NCBI GenBank assembly: GCA_036501845.1
Contig: DASXZO010000028.1
Span: 23,039-87,038 of the forward strand
Direction: 5' to 3'
DNA from: JBBREP01 sp036501845
GTDB lineage: Bacteria > Actinomycetota > Acidimicrobiia > IMCC26256 > PALSA-610
Length of the DNA: 64,000 nucleotides
Part shown: one piece after another, positions 1 through 8,945 of the stretch
How positions within the stretch are numbered: the stretch's first letter is position 1
How the letters are laid out: each line of letters opens with the position of its first letter
Translations under genes and position numbers: made by a program
The notes under the pieces: model-generated
What the model was told of the DNA's origin: nothing
Database searches by the model: none
The model's input: only the letters and a program-made list of their open reading frames with translations

Positions 1-1030
1 GCTTCTCGGCGATGTTGGCGTAACCGAGCGCGCACATGACCATCGCGAGCGACGGTCCGTTGAACGGGTAGGTGAAGCGGATGCGTTTCACGGAGTCGAC
101 GCGTACGGTGTTGCCGATCTGCTGCACGCTCAGCGATCCTTCGTCCACGTCGATCAGCGTGTTCGTGTGCGATGGGTCGAGCTGGTACGACACCCGCGCA
201 CCGTTGGCGGTACGGATGAACGCGAAGTCGAGGTACGCCTCGGCCGTCCAGGTGCTCACCTGATCGCGGGTGGCGCAGTTGAGGCTCACGATCTCGTGGT
301 AGATGCGCGTACCCCTGGCCGTGGTGCCGTCCTGATCCATCACGCACCAGAACGTGCACGCGCCCGGCCAGTTGCTGGGCTCGAGGAAGCGCTCGGCCTG
401 CGGTGCGGTGACCGCCGTGGTCTCGAACGACGTACGTAACTCGGCTGCCGGGGATTCGTCGCCTTTCGTGTGCACGTTGATCAGTTCGCCCACGCAGGGC
501 TTGGCCGACTCGTGCGGGCCCAGGCTCGAGTGCAACACGCCCGCGGCCACGCCGTGCTGCACGAGCTTCGACCAATCGCCGATCGCGCCGTACTCGTCGT
601 CGTCGGTCACGAGGCCGGCAAGCTTGGCGTGCGCGTCGGGGGCCGCGCCGGCCACGCCTTCGACGTTGTGGGCCGCCGCAACCAGCTGCTCGGGCTGGTC
701 GACGTCGAGCCCGAGGTCGGGTGCGACCCGGGCCGCAACTGCGAGTGCGTGAATCCGCCGTACGGCCATGTGCGGCGTCTTCGGTGCGGTGGCGGCGAGA
801 TGCTCGAGCGCCTGCTTGGCCGTGGGCAGCGACAGCTCGCCCCGGCGCTGGCGCGCGAAGTCGTGGAACTTGTCGAACCAGCCGACCGGCGTGTCGTCGG
901 AACCCGCGTGCGTGTAGGCGTGGAAGAACTTGCCGACGGTCGCGGCGTTGTCAGGGTTGTTCTTCACGGCCTGGTCGATCGCGCCATAGACGGCGAACAG
1001 GCTTTCGTGCTCGGAGCGCTCCGGCATCAC
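1..1030 (-). CDS. Hypothetical protein, C-terminus beyond window edge
   Basis: An open frame of about 343 codons runs off the left edge of the window on the minus strand. The start is GTG at 1030, or the adjacent in-frame ATG at 1027; an AGGAGG-like site lies 6 nt upstream of the GTG. The N-terminal 60 residues are polar and look helical, residues about 60-130 are Ala/Leu-rich helices, and the visible C-terminal third is beta-rich with aromatic residues, vaguely like a START/SRPBCC helix-grip fold (inference, weak). There is no signal peptide or membrane segment. I do not recognise the family. It is divergent from the 1125-1841 gene with about 95 bases between them. Confidence 0.75.
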   Translation of the reverse strand, partial: MMPERSEHESLFAVYGAIDQAVKNNPDNAATVGKFFHAYTHAGSDDTPVGWFDKFHDFARQRRGELSLPTAKQALEHLAATAPKTPHMAVRRIHALAVAARVAPDLGLDVDQPEQLVAAAHNVEGVAGAAPDAHAKLAGLVTDDDEYGAIGDWSKLVQHGVAAGVLHSSLGPHESAKPCVGELINVHTKGDESPAAELRTSFETTAVTAPQAERFLEPSNWPGACTFWCVMDQDGTTARGTRIYHEIVSLNCATRDQVSTWTAEAYLDFAFIRTANGARVSYQLDPSHTNTLIDVDEGSLSVQQIGNTVRVDSVKRIRFTYPFNGPSLAMVMCALGYANIAEK

Positions 1031-1124
1031 ACCCACCCTCCTGCGGAGGTATCCCGACTCTATCGCTGGATCCTTGCGCCCGTCCTGGGCCATCATGGGC
1101 GCGCAGGGAGGCGGGAGGCAACGC

Positions 1125-1841
1125 ATGGTGGGTCAACCCGGCGACGGCCGGGGCACCGCGTGGCAGTGGGCGATGTTCGACCCGGTCGCGAACGCGCAGG
1201 CGCTGGCCGACGTGCAAGCGCAAGCTCTTCGCGCCGCGGGCGACCTCGTCGAACGACTCGCGCAATCGGTCGACGGTGCGCGCGAGCGCGCCTCGGCTGA
1301 ACCCGAGAACGGCAGTGCTCCCGATGGCGCCGCAACGGCCGCGGGCGACGCGCTCCGGCTCGTGGAGACCTGGATCGATCTCCTGCAGCGCGCGTCGTCG
1401 TCGTTCGCCAACGTGGCGACCCGCGACAGTCAGTCAACCGACAACGGGCGCGTTGAAGTGCATCTCGACAGCGACGCGCCGGCCGGCGGCACCGTGCGCC
1501 TCGAGATGCTGGACACCGGTTCCGGCGCGCACACCGAAGCGTGGCTGCACAACGGCACGACCACTGGCGTGGGCCCGCTCGCCTTGCATGCCGGCGAGTT
1601 GCGCGCACCCGACGGCACGCTGCTCGGCGCAAGTGTGGTGTGCGATCCCGGCCGCATCGATTCGCTTCCCGGCCGGTCGAGCCGCGGTGTCACGGTGTCG
1701 GTGCGGCGCCACGGACGCGTGCGCGCCGGCACCTACCGCGGTCTGATCCAGGTGGAGGGCGCGCCGGATGTGTGGCTCGCGGTCGAGGTGATCGTGCGCG
1801 CGCCCGACGGTCCGCGCGTTTCGGATTCGCAGGCCCAATGA
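1125..1841 (+). CDS. Hypothetical protein coupled to isoprenyl synthase
   Basis: This 238-residue soluble protein has an unknown function. ATG 1125 was chosen because GGGAGG lies 6 nt upstream; an earlier in-frame ATG at 1074 has no such site. Residues about 15-110 are Ala/Gln/Asp-rich and predicted helical. Residues about 125-235 are Gly/Val/Thr-rich and read as a beta-sandwich, ending in a GTYRG-type strand pattern like an Ig-like fold (inference). Its stop overlaps the start of the polyprenyl synthetase (ATGA), so the two are translationally coupled and probably act together. No catalytic motif is visible. Confidence 0.7.
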   Translation: MVGQPGDGRGTAWQWAMFDPVANAQALADVQAQALRAAGDLVERLAQSVDGARERASAEPENGSAPDGAATAAGDALRLVETWIDLLQRASSSFANVATRDSQSTDNGRVEVHLDSDAPAGGTVRLEMLDTGSGAHTEAWLHNGTTTGVGPLALHAGELRAPDGTLLGASVVCDPGRIDSLPGRSSRGVTVSVRRHGRVRAGTYRGLIQVEGAPDVWLAVEVIVRAPDGPRVSDSQAQ

Positions 1842-2899
1842 CCGCGCTGGCCGAGGTGGGTGACGGCCTATGGCCGGCGGCGGCGGTGGAGGCGCGCCTC
1901 GACGAGGTCGGCCGCGACGTGCGCCGGGCGATGCTCGCCGAGATCCCCGACGGCGTGCCTCACGCCTGGCTCTACCGAGTGGCGCGCGACTACCCGAGTC
2001 GCGTCGGGAAGGCGATCCGGCCCGCGCTGTGCCTCGCTGCGTGCGCAGCCTTCGGCGGTGATGACTCGTCGGTCGCTCCGATCGCCGTCGCCATCGAGTT
2101 GCTGCACAACGCCTTTCTCGTGCATGACGACATCGTCGACGGGAGCGAGCAGCGTCGCGGCCGTCCAACCCTGCGGGCTCGCTACGGGTTCCCCCTCGCG
2201 CTGAACGCGGGCGATGCGCTCGCGGTGCTCGCAAACCAGGTGTTACGCCGGCACGCCCGCACCTTGCCGGCAGATCTCGCCGAGCGCGTGCTCGAAGAGT
2301 TCGACACGATGGCGCTGCGCACGCTCGAAGGGCAGGCCACCGAACTCGGTTGGCGTCAAGACAACGTGATCGACCTCAGCGCCGAGGACTACCTCGACCT
2401 GATCATGCACAAGACGTGCTGGTACACCACGATTCATCCGCTGCGCGTGGGTGCGCTCGTGGGTTCGGGCGGCCAGGCCGACCTGCGGCCGATGGTGCGG
2501 TTCGGCTTCCATCTCGGCGCCGCGTTCCAGATCCGTGACGACCTGTTGAACTTGTGCGGCGACGAGGCCCTGTACGGCAAGGAGATCGATGGCGATCTCT
2601 ACGAAGGCAAGCGCACGCTGGTGCTGATCCATCTCGTGCGACACTGCCGCGGCGAAGACCGTGCCACCGTCGAGCACTATCTCGGCCTCGAACGCCACGA
2701 ACGCGACGCCGAGCTCGTCACCGAGATCCGCCGCCTCTGCGACGAGTACGGCAGCATCGAGTTCGCGCGGGCATACGCCGATGGCATCGCCGGAGCGGCC
2801 GTGACCGCATTCGACGATGCCTTCGGCGCCCTGCCCCACGGGCCTGATGTTGCCTTCCTGCGATCGATCGTGCCCTACATGCTCGATCGCCGGTCCTGA
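1838..2899 (+). CDS. Polyprenyl (geranylgeranyl-type) diphosphate synthase
   Basis: This 353-residue class I trans-isoprenyl diphosphate synthase condenses allylic diphosphates with isopentenyl diphosphate. The first Asp-rich motif DDIVD is at residues 97-101, followed by an RRGRPTLR segment. The second is DDLLN at 234-238, inside FQIRDD and followed by GKEIDGDLYEGKRT. The last Asp of the second motif is replaced by Asn, as in some geranylgeranyl synthases. The residue five before the first motif is small (Ala), which in this family usually allows a product of C20 or longer. The product could feed carotenoid, quinone or lipid synthesis; nothing nearby settles which. It overlaps the upstream gene by 4 nt. 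Confidence 0.92.
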   Translation: MTALAEVGDGLWPAAAVEARLDEVGRDVRRAMLAEIPDGVPHAWLYRVARDYPSRVGKAIRPALCLAACAAFGGDDSSVAPIAVAIELLHNAFLVHDDIVDGSEQRRGRPTLRARYGFPLALNAGDALAVLANQVLRRHARTLPADLAERVLEEFDTMALRTLEGQATELGWRQDNVIDLSAEDYLDLIMHKTCWYTTIHPLRVGALVGSGGQADLRPMVRFGFHLGAAFQIRDDLLNLCGDEALYGKEIDGDLYEGKRTLVLIHLVRHCRGEDRATVEHYLGLERHERDAELVTEIRRLCDEYGSIEFARAYADGIAGAAVTAFDDAFGALPHGPDVAFLRSIVPYMLDRRS

Positions 2900-2933
2900 G
2901 CCGGCCCACCACCAACCGGTCGTCGTCCCCTCT

Positions 2934-2953
2934 GCTCGGGCGCGGTCCCGAGC
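2934..2953. terminator. Hairpin between convergent genes
   Basis: A perfect 7-bp inverted repeat (GCTCGGG / CCCGAGC, 6-nt loop) lies between the convergent ends of the isoprenyl synthase and the CNB protein. It has no T-run, as is common in high-GC actinobacteria. It could serve as a bidirectional terminator. Confidence 0.5.
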
Positions 2954-2965
2954 GGTGACGGCCGG

Positions 2966-3400
2966 TTACCGGCTCAGGACGGCATCCCCTACGAGAACGG
3001 GGTCGTAGGGGACGACCTCGCGACGCCGGCGTTCGATGCGCGCCAGCACGGTCGGAACGTCCGTGCAGAGCGTGCGGAACTCGCGTCGCCCGAAGACGAG
3101 GACCATCGTGTCGGTCACAGTGGTGACCGTTGCGATGCGGTGCGCGCCGTTGATGAGCGCACCCTCGCCGAACCAGGTGCCGGGGCCGAGCAACGCAGCC
3201 TCGCCCCGGGAAGAATGGAGGTTGGCCACGCCGTCGACCAGGACGAAGAACTCGTGGGCCAGTGCACCTTCGGTGCAGAGGGTCTTGCCGGCGCGGAACA
3301 CGAGCGTGGTCGTCAGTTGATCGATCTTCTCGAGTTCCGAACGGTTGCAGCCCCGGAAGAGCTCGAGGTTGCGCAGCCTGCGGATCGTGATATCGGACAT
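2966..3400 (-). CDS. Stand-alone cyclic-nucleotide-binding-fold protein
   Basis: This 144-residue protein is essentially one cNMP-binding (CNB, Crp-type beta-roll) domain with no helix-turn-helix. The fold is recognisable from the LFRGCNRSELEKI opening, the FRAGKTLCTEGALAHEFFVL turn and the GPGTWFGEGALINGAHR segment, which corresponds to the phosphate-binding cassette but lacks the usual RxAS ending. Cyclic nucleotide binding is therefore unproven. The start is ATG 3400; the longer frame upstream has coding-unlike composition. It is divergent from a full-length Crp/Fnr regulator 157 bases away, so the two may sense related signals. It could be a protein-interaction or anti-regulator module. 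Confidence 0.85.
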   Translation of the reverse strand: MSDITIRRLRNLELFRGCNRSELEKIDQLTTTLVFRAGKTLCTEGALAHEFFVLVDGVANLHSSRGEAALLGPGTWFGEGALINGAHRIATVTTVTDTMVLVFGRREFRTLCTDVPTVLARIERRRREVVPYDPVLVGDAVLSR

Positions 3401-3557
3401 CTCGCACCCCCGGGATGTCGGGTGAACCGGTGCGTCCGGCCTGGTGCCCGGCGCTCCGTGGTTCGCTCTGTCCCGTCCTCCACAGTGTGCGCGAATCGCT
3501 GAGACGGTTCCGTGACGTTCGCGACGCTCCGAGTACGTCATCTGACACACTCTCGGC

Positions 3558-4220
3558 GTGCCGGTGGTCCGCTTCCTCGATGAGCTCGACCCTCAGGCCC
3601 GCGCCGTGTTCGACGCCCTGGGCACGAGGCGGCGTTTCGACGCTGGTGCCACGATGTTCATGGAAGGTGACCGCAGCGGCAGCGTGCTCGCGATCCTCGC
3701 CGGACGGGTCAAGGTGTACGCCACAAGCGCCGACGGCCAGGACTTCGTGCTGGCCGTGCGCGGTCCCGGCGAGGTGCTCGGCGACTTCAGCGCCATCGAC
3801 GACGCGCCGCGTTCGGCGAGCGGCGTGGCACTCGAGCCGGTGGAGGTTCGCGTGATCCCGGCCCGGGCCTTTCGCGACTTCCTGTTCGACACGCCGGGCG
3901 CGGGGCTCGCGCTCCTCACCACCATGGTCGACCGCATGCGCGACTCCGACCGGCTGCGCGTGGGTCTCGGTGCGCGCGACACCCTTGGTCGCGTCTCGCT
4001 GCGGCTGTTCGAGCTCGTGGAGGAGTGCGGCGTGCAAGAGGACGGCTCGACGAGGATCGACATGCCTCTCACGCAGGACGATCTCGCGGGCTGGGTGGCT
4101 GCCTCTCGCGAAGCCGTGGCACGCGCGCTGGCGTCGCTGCGCAAGCGCGGAATCATCACCACGGCCCGGCGCGAGATCCGAGTGCTCGACGTCGAGCAAT
4201 TGCGCGAGGCGGCGCGCTGA
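3558..4220 (+). CDS. Crp/Fnr-family transcriptional regulator
   Basis: This 220-residue DNA-binding regulator has an N-terminal CNB beta-roll (about residues 10-120), a long dimerisation helix and a C-terminal winged helix-turn-helix. The recognition part is the LTQDDLAGWVAASREAVARAL segment (split here as LTQDDLAGWV and AASREAVARAL), typical of the family. The CNB motif reads GEVLGDFSAIDDAPRSASG, which keeps the R-S-A pattern of cyclic-nucleotide binders better than the neighbour at 2966-3400. There is no Fnr-type Cys cluster. The start is GTG 3558. The likely role is global or stress regulation in response to a small ligand. Confidence 0.92.
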   Translation: MPVVRFLDELDPQARAVFDALGTRRRFDAGATMFMEGDRSGSVLAILAGRVKVYATSADGQDFVLAVRGPGEVLGDFSAIDDAPRSASGVALEPVEVRVIPARAFRDFLFDTPGAGLALLTTMVDRMRDSDRLRVGLGARDTLGRVSLRLFELVEECGVQEDGSTRIDMPLTQDDLAGWVAASREAVARALASLRKRGIITTARREIRVLDVEQLREAAR

Positions 4221-4253
4221 CCGGTTGACGCGTTGACGCAGTGACGCAGCGAG

Positions 4254-5441
4254 CTACGCGACGGTGCCGCGCTCGCGGAGCTCGGCGATGCGGTCGCCGA
4301 GACCGAGCTCGGTGAGGATCTCGTCGGTGTGCTCGCCGAGTGCCGGCGACCCGCCACTCAGCTTTGCGGTGGTCGTGCCGAACTGCGCCGGGTGGCGGGG
4401 GAGACGGGTGCGCCCCACAACATGGTGGTCGTGCTCCTCGAACAGCCCAACGGCGCGCGCGTGCTCGTCGTCGATCACCTCGCGCGGCGAAAGAATCATC
4501 GAGTAAGGCACGCGCTCGGCGTCGAACCGCGCGCTGATCTGTTCCATCGTGAAGTTCACCGCGTGCGCGTAACACATGTCGACGAGCTCGGCGACGAGTT
4601 CGCGATGTTGCACTCGTTCACCGATCGTCGCGACGCGCGGGTCGTCGTAACCGTCGACGTCGAGCGCCTTGCACATCCCGGCGAAGTCGTGGTCGGCGGT
4701 GGGGGTGATGATGCCCCAACCGTCGCTGAACCGCATCGGCCGGAAACCCGCGACGAAGCTCGAGTTCTGTGAGCCGTCTGACTCGAGGAGCACCTCGTTC
4801 GCGGCCGAGTCGGCCCAGAGGAACGAGATCACCGAGTCCATCATCGACAGCTCCACGTGCTGGCCGCCCGCGCCGCGTTCGCGCGCGAACAGCGCCGCGC
4901 TGATCGCTTGCGCGGCGTAGAGCGCGGTCACCTTGTCGGCCGCGGTCTGGCGCAAGAACACCGGCACGTTGTCGTTGGGGTCGGCTTGGTTCGCGGCGAA
5001 ACCGCCGTAGGCCTGCATCACGGTGTCGTACACGCTGCGGTCGCGGTACGGGCCGGCGCTGCCGAATCCCGAAAGTGACGCGTACACGAGGTTCGGGTTC
5101 AACGCTGCGAGCGCGTCGTAACCGAGGCCGAGCTTGTCCATCACGCCGGGGCGAAAGTTTTCGATGAACACGTCGGATTCGGCCGCGAGGCGGCGCACGA
5201 TATCGACACCGTCGTCGTCGTGCAGGTTGACGACGATGCCCCGCTTGCCGCGATTGCACACGAGGTAGAGCGAACTCATGCCGTTCACCATCACGCCCAC
5301 CCAGCGGGCGATGTCGCCGATGCCGGGCCGTTCCACCTTCACCACGTCGGCGCCCTGGTCGGCAAGCAGCGCCGCGGCGTACGGCCCAGTGAGCGCGATC
5401 GAGCAGTCGAGCACCCGCACCCCTGACATCGGCCCGCTCAT
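4254..5441 (-). CDS. Class III (CaiB/BaiF) CoA-transferase
   Basis: This 395-residue enzyme of the CaiB/BaiF/formyl-CoA transferase family moves CoA between carboxylic acids. The N-terminus (GVRVLDCSIALTGPYAAALL, then LADQGADVVKVERPGIGD) and the NRGKRGIVVNL and VFIENFRPGVMDKLGLGYD segments are hallmark sequences. The C-terminal third carries the GEHTDEIL ending seen across the family. ATG 5441 was chosen because an AGGAGG site lies just upstream. The substrate cannot be read from sequence; the neighbourhood of oxygenase and amidohydrolase genes suggests activation of a degradation intermediate. Confidence 0.92.
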   Translation of the reverse strand: MSGPMSGVRVLDCSIALTGPYAAALLADQGADVVKVERPGIGDIARWVGVMVNGMSSLYLVCNRGKRGIVVNLHDDDGVDIVRRLAAESDVFIENFRPGVMDKLGLGYDALAALNPNLVYASLSGFGSAGPYRDRSVYDTVMQAYGGFAANQADPNDNVPVFLRQTAADKVTALYAAQAISAALFARERGAGGQHVELSMMDSVISFLWADSAANEVLLESDGSQNSSFVAGFRPMRFSDGWGIITPTADHDFAGMCKALDVDGYDDPRVATIGERVQHRELVAELVDMCYAHAVNFTMEQISARFDAERVPYSMILSPREVIDDEHARAVGLFEEHDHHVVGRTRLPRHPAQFGTTTAKLSGGSPALGEHTDEILTELGLGDRIAELRERGTVA

Positions 5442-5543
5442 CTTCCTGCCTCCTGTGGTTGGGGTCCGGGTGTAGCCGGTTCGGTGCAACGCCGCACCGC
5501 GAAGCACGTGTTCACGCCGATGCGGACGCAGGTCATGTCGCGC

Positions 5544-6647
5544 TCACTCCACGAACTTCGCGTGGGTGCGCGGGCGGCCCTGCGGTCCGCTGTACGCGAG
5601 ACCCCACTGCGGCTCCACCGCGAAATCGGGGACCTCGACGGCGCGCCGGGCCGCGCACCACGAGTCGATCAGCGCGTCCTCGGCGTCGTAATCGAACGGG
5701 TCGGTGAGCACACGTTCCTCGATGCCTCCGTGATCGAGCGGATGCTCGGCGAGCCAGCGCGCCGTGCGCCGGACCGCGTCGCGCGCCGGCAGCACGTCGC
5801 GATGGCCGAGCCGCTCGCGCACGAGTGAGATATCGAGCACGCGATGAGTGGGGAGCGGTTGCGCCAACATCGGGCGAGCCGGCAGCGCGAGGTCGTAGGG
5901 CATCGACACCAGTTCGAGCTCCACCTGGAGCTCGGCCGCGCACAGCTCGATCACCTGCCGCACACTGAGCACCTCTTCGTCGGCCACGTTGAACACGGTT
6001 CCGCTGCTGCGCTGCGGTTGCTCGATGCCTGCGACCACGGCCGCGGCGCAGTTCTCGGTGAAGCAGTGATGATGCAGGGTGAGGCCGTCGTCGGCCACGA
6101 CGATGCGGCGCCGGCCGTCGAGGATGCGGCGCACCACGCACCATTCGCGCGGCGCCGGCTGGTAGGGGCCGTAGAGGTACGGATACCTGAAGTGCGCGGC
6201 GTTCGGATGCGCGTCGAACACCGCCTGTTCGGTGCGCACGATCCGGTAGCCCTTGTCGTCGATCGCCGGGTCGAGCACGAGCGGCGCGTCCTCGCGAATC
6301 GGCACTGGGAGTCCGGGCGGCGAGTGCAGCCACGCGTTGGTCCAACCGTGGTAGGCGGGCACGCCGCCCACCGACACGAAGTGCGCGCAGTGGCCGCGTG
6401 TCGCATGCGCCACCATCCGCAGCCGCCCGTACATCGCCACGATCGTGTCCCACGACGAACCGTCGATCGCGGCATTGAACGATGCCTCGTCGAACGGGTC
6501 GGCGTGCACGTGCGCTACCTGCTGTGGCGTTTCAGGGCGTTCGTGTGTGCCGCGGTGCAAGATCGTGACGTCGTGCCCGTGGTCGACGAGCCGGCGCACG
6601 ATCGGCACACCACTCGGCCCGGTGCCGCCGACGACAAGAACCCGCAT
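5544..6647 (-). CDS. NAD-dependent epimerase/dehydratase-family protein
   Basis: This 367-residue extended short-chain dehydrogenase/reductase-like protein has a Rossmann motif (VVGGTGPSGVPIVRRL, GGxGxxG at residues about 7-12) followed by an acidic/HRG second strand that favours NADP. The usual catalytic Tyr-x-x-x-Lys is not clear; the equivalent region reads YRIVRTEQAVF, so the protein may bind nucleotide without classical epimerase chemistry. A YLYGPYQP strand and the GTVFNVADEEVLS segment match the NAD-binding-family C-terminal half. Similar proteins are often called isoflavone-reductase- or nucleoside-sugar-epimerase-like. It is transcribed in the same direction as the CoA-transferase. 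Confidence 0.85.
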   Translation of the reverse strand: MRVLVVGGTGPSGVPIVRRLVDHGHDVTILHRGTHERPETPQQVAHVHADPFDEASFNAAIDGSSWDTIVAMYGRLRMVAHATRGHCAHFVSVGGVPAYHGWTNAWLHSPPGLPVPIREDAPLVLDPAIDDKGYRIVRTEQAVFDAHPNAAHFRYPYLYGPYQPAPREWCVVRRILDGRRRIVVADDGLTLHHHCFTENCAAAVVAGIEQPQRSSGTVFNVADEEVLSVRQVIELCAAELQVELELVSMPYDLALPARPMLAQPLPTHRVLDISLVRERLGHRDVLPARDAVRRTARWLAEHPLDHGGIEERVLTDPFDYDAEDALIDSWCAARRAVEVPDFAVEPQWGLAYSGPQGRPRTHAKFVE

Positions 6648-6787
6648 GTCCTACCTCGTGTTCGCTTCGCTCACGGGCCGTTGGGCCTTCCCTCGCTCCG
6701 GCTTCGCTGCCACGGCATGTTCGCTTGCGGTCGCTCGGCTGGCGCCGATTCTCGCACGGTGGTGGCGGCGGGCGCGAGACTCGGGTG

Positions 6788-7645
6788 ATGACCACGAAGG
6801 TGTCGCTCGACGTGCGCCCGCTCACGCCCACCATCGGCGCCGAGATCCGCGGCGTCGACTGCGCAGCCCCGCTCGATGACGACACGATCGCGGCGATCCG
6901 CTCGGTGTGGCTCGACCATCTCGTGGTGTTCTTCCCGGGCCAGGAGCTCAGCGATGACACCCAGCGTGCGTTCGCGGCGCGCTTCGGCGAGCCGACGGTG
7001 GGCCACCCGGTCGAAAAGACTGTTGCCAACAACCCGAGCATTCAACCGATCGACAGCGTGAAGGACCGCACGAACTTCTGGCACACCGACGTCACGTTCA
7101 TGTCGCGCCCGCCGATGGCGTCGCTGCTACGCGCCGTGGTGATTCCGGAGTCGGGCGGTGACACGATGTGGGCCGACACCCGTGCCGCGTACGACGCGCT
7201 TGCGGAGCCGTTCAAGCACTTCTGCGACGACCTCGTGGCGATCCATTACGACCCCTACTACGCGGCGCTCGTCGACCAGGGTGAAGGCAACGAGTGGGAG
7301 GGCAAGAAGCTCACGAAGCTGATGCCGGCGTTCCACCCGGTGGTGCGGGTGCACCCCGAGACCGGGCGGCGCAACCTCTTCGTGAATCCGCAGTTCACGG
7401 TCGCGTTGCAGGGTTTCCCCGGGCCGCAGGGCGCCGCGCTGCTCAAGGTGCTCTACGACCACATGACCCAGCCCGAATACATCGTGCGTTACCACTGGAC
7501 GCCCGGCACGCTCGCGATGTGGGACAACCGCACCACGATGCATTTCGGTATCTACGACTACGGCGACGCGCGCCGCATCATGCACCGCGTGATCCTGCGC
7601 GGCGAGCGTCCGGCCGGAATCGCAGGGGTCGCCGAAGCCGCGTGA
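6788..7645 (+). CDS. TauD/TfdA-family Fe(II)/2-oxoglutarate dioxygenase
   Basis: This 285-residue oxygenase uses Fe(II), 2-oxoglutarate and O2, typically to hydroxylate a sulfonate, sulfate ester or aryloxy acid. The facial triad is visible: HTD at residues 99-101 (FWHTDVTF) and the distal His266 in IMHRVILRGER, with following Arg residues for 2-oxoglutarate. The N-terminal PLTPTIGAEIRGVD is diagnostic of the TauD group. The start is ATG 6788; the frame extends upstream but with a non-coding look. It is divergent from the epimerase-like gene with 140 bases between them. The substrate is unknown. Confidence 0.93.
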   Translation: MTTKVSLDVRPLTPTIGAEIRGVDCAAPLDDDTIAAIRSVWLDHLVVFFPGQELSDDTQRAFAARFGEPTVGHPVEKTVANNPSIQPIDSVKDRTNFWHTDVTFMSRPPMASLLRAVVIPESGGDTMWADTRAAYDALAEPFKHFCDDLVAIHYDPYYAALVDQGEGNEWEGKKLTKLMPAFHPVVRVHPETGRRNLFVNPQFTVALQGFPGPQGAALLKVLYDHMTQPEYIVRYHWTPGTLAMWDNRTTMHFGIYDYGDARRIMHRVILRGERPAGIAGVAEAA

Positions 7646-7663
7646 TCGCAGCGGCGTGTGAGC

Positions 7664-8815
7664 TCAGCGGCCGAGCATGGCCGCGAGATTGTCGTGGTAG
7701 AAGCGCTGTTTGGCCGCTTCGGTCACCGAGTCGAGCGTCGCCTCGAACCGTTCGAGCGGGTTCTTCGTACCTTCTGGGTGGGGGTAGTCGGAGCTGAAGC
7801 AGTAGAGCTCATCGCCGCTCTGGTCGATCATCCAACCCACGGGCTCGCCGGGGAAGGGCGTGAAGTAGAGCCGGTCGCGCACATACTCGCTGGGAGGCTT
7901 CGGCAGGTCGCGCAGCAGCGGCTCGTTGCGGCCGAACGAACGCTGCGCGAGATCGAGGCGGCGGATCCATGGCACCACCCACATCGCGCCTTGCTCGATC
8001 GAACCGCCGCGCAAGCGCGGGAAGCGTTCGAGCACGCCGTCGAAGATCAACGCGGCGAGGAACGTCTCGGTCATGTGCGCCACGCCCATGTAGTCCTTGG
8101 CGCGCACGTTCTCGCCCCCGCCGAGAAAGTCGCTGACCGGCCGCCCGTTGTCGTGGAACTCGCTGGGGATCAGCCGACCCGCGCCGCCGATGTGCAGCAC
8201 GAACGGCACGCTCGCGTCGGCGAGCGCGGCCCACACCGGGTCGTAGTCGGGATGCGACGGGCCTTTGCCGCGCCGGGGTGGGCGCGACGGTAGGTGCACG
8301 GCCGCGGCGCCGAGCGCGAGCGCGTCGACGACCGTTTCGAACATCGCCTCGGGGTCGTTCCAGGGCGCGTAGGCCACTGGAAGCAGGCGCGGATCATCAC
8401 CGCAGAACGCGGCCATCGCCCGGTTGTGTGCGCGCGTGCCGCCGTAGAGCAGTTCGAGGTCGTCGCCCGCGAACTGCGTGGCCGCGAACGTCGAGAACAC
8501 GAGCTGCGCGTCGAAGCCGAGCAGGTCGAGCGCACGGCTGCGCTCCGCGGTGTCGAACGCACCGAGCGCGTGCCAGCCCTTCGCGCTCATGAGCCGCTCC
8601 TCGAGTGCGTGCGCGGCCGCGTCGTCGCCGCGCCGCTGCTCGGCGCGCTCCACGGCATCGGCCGCGAGCTTGCCTGCGCCGCCGAGATGGAGCGGACGAA
8701 TGCGATCGCGGATTGCCGGGTCGGCGAACTCGGCCAGCCAGCCCGGGAGTTCCATGAGATGGCTGTCGGCGTCGAGATAGCGCCGACCGGTGGCATACGG
8801 CAGCGTGGCAGTCAT
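7664..8815 (-). CDS. Amidohydrolase (ACMSD-like, amidohydro_2) family protein
   Basis: This 383-residue metal-dependent TIM-barrel hydrolase or decarboxylase belongs to the amidohydro_2 group. The N-terminal metal motif is D-A-D-S-H at residues 15-19. A later metal His lies in FVLHIGG, and the C-terminal SSDYPHPEGT segment supplies the conserved Asp and His. The internal stretches AVHLPSRPPRRGK and LRGGSIEQGAMWV resemble the large group of uncharacterised amidohydrolases abundant in Acidimicrobiia and Mycobacterium. ATG 8815 was chosen because upstream frame sequence is Arg-rich shadow. It converges on the TauD gene. The reaction (hydrolysis or decarboxylation) cannot be decided. Confidence 0.9.
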   Translation of the reverse strand: MTATLPYATGRRYLDADSHLMELPGWLAEFADPAIRDRIRPLHLGGAGKLAADAVERAEQRRGDDAAAHALEERLMSAKGWHALGAFDTAERSRALDLLGFDAQLVFSTFAATQFAGDDLELLYGGTRAHNRAMAAFCGDDPRLLPVAYAPWNDPEAMFETVVDALALGAAAVHLPSRPPRRGKGPSHPDYDPVWAALADASVPFVLHIGGAGRLIPSEFHDNGRPVSDFLGGGENVRAKDYMGVAHMTETFLAALIFDGVLERFPRLRGGSIEQGAMWVVPWIRRLDLAQRSFGRNEPLLRDLPKPPSEYVRDRLYFTPFPGEPVGWMIDQSGDELYCFSSDYPHPEGTKNPLERFEATLDSVTEAAKQRFYHDNLAAMLGR

Positions 8816-8945
8816 GTGCACATTGTGATCCCGCCGGGGCACCGTGTCCACGAGAGAATCGGTACTTCGGTCCGGCCACCAGCCACGACGGCGCCCTCGG
8901 CATCGGCGGTCACGAGATCGCAGCGATCCGCGCGATCCTGGGATC

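Noticed and set aside
2718..4199. A 493-codon minus-strand frame over the CNB and Crp genes
   Set aside because: It mixes antisense of two recognisable genes and matches no family.
6648..6787. A 140-base divergent gap with several TTCGCT-like words
   Set aside because: The words are frequent in this base composition and no clear palindrome or promoter stands out.
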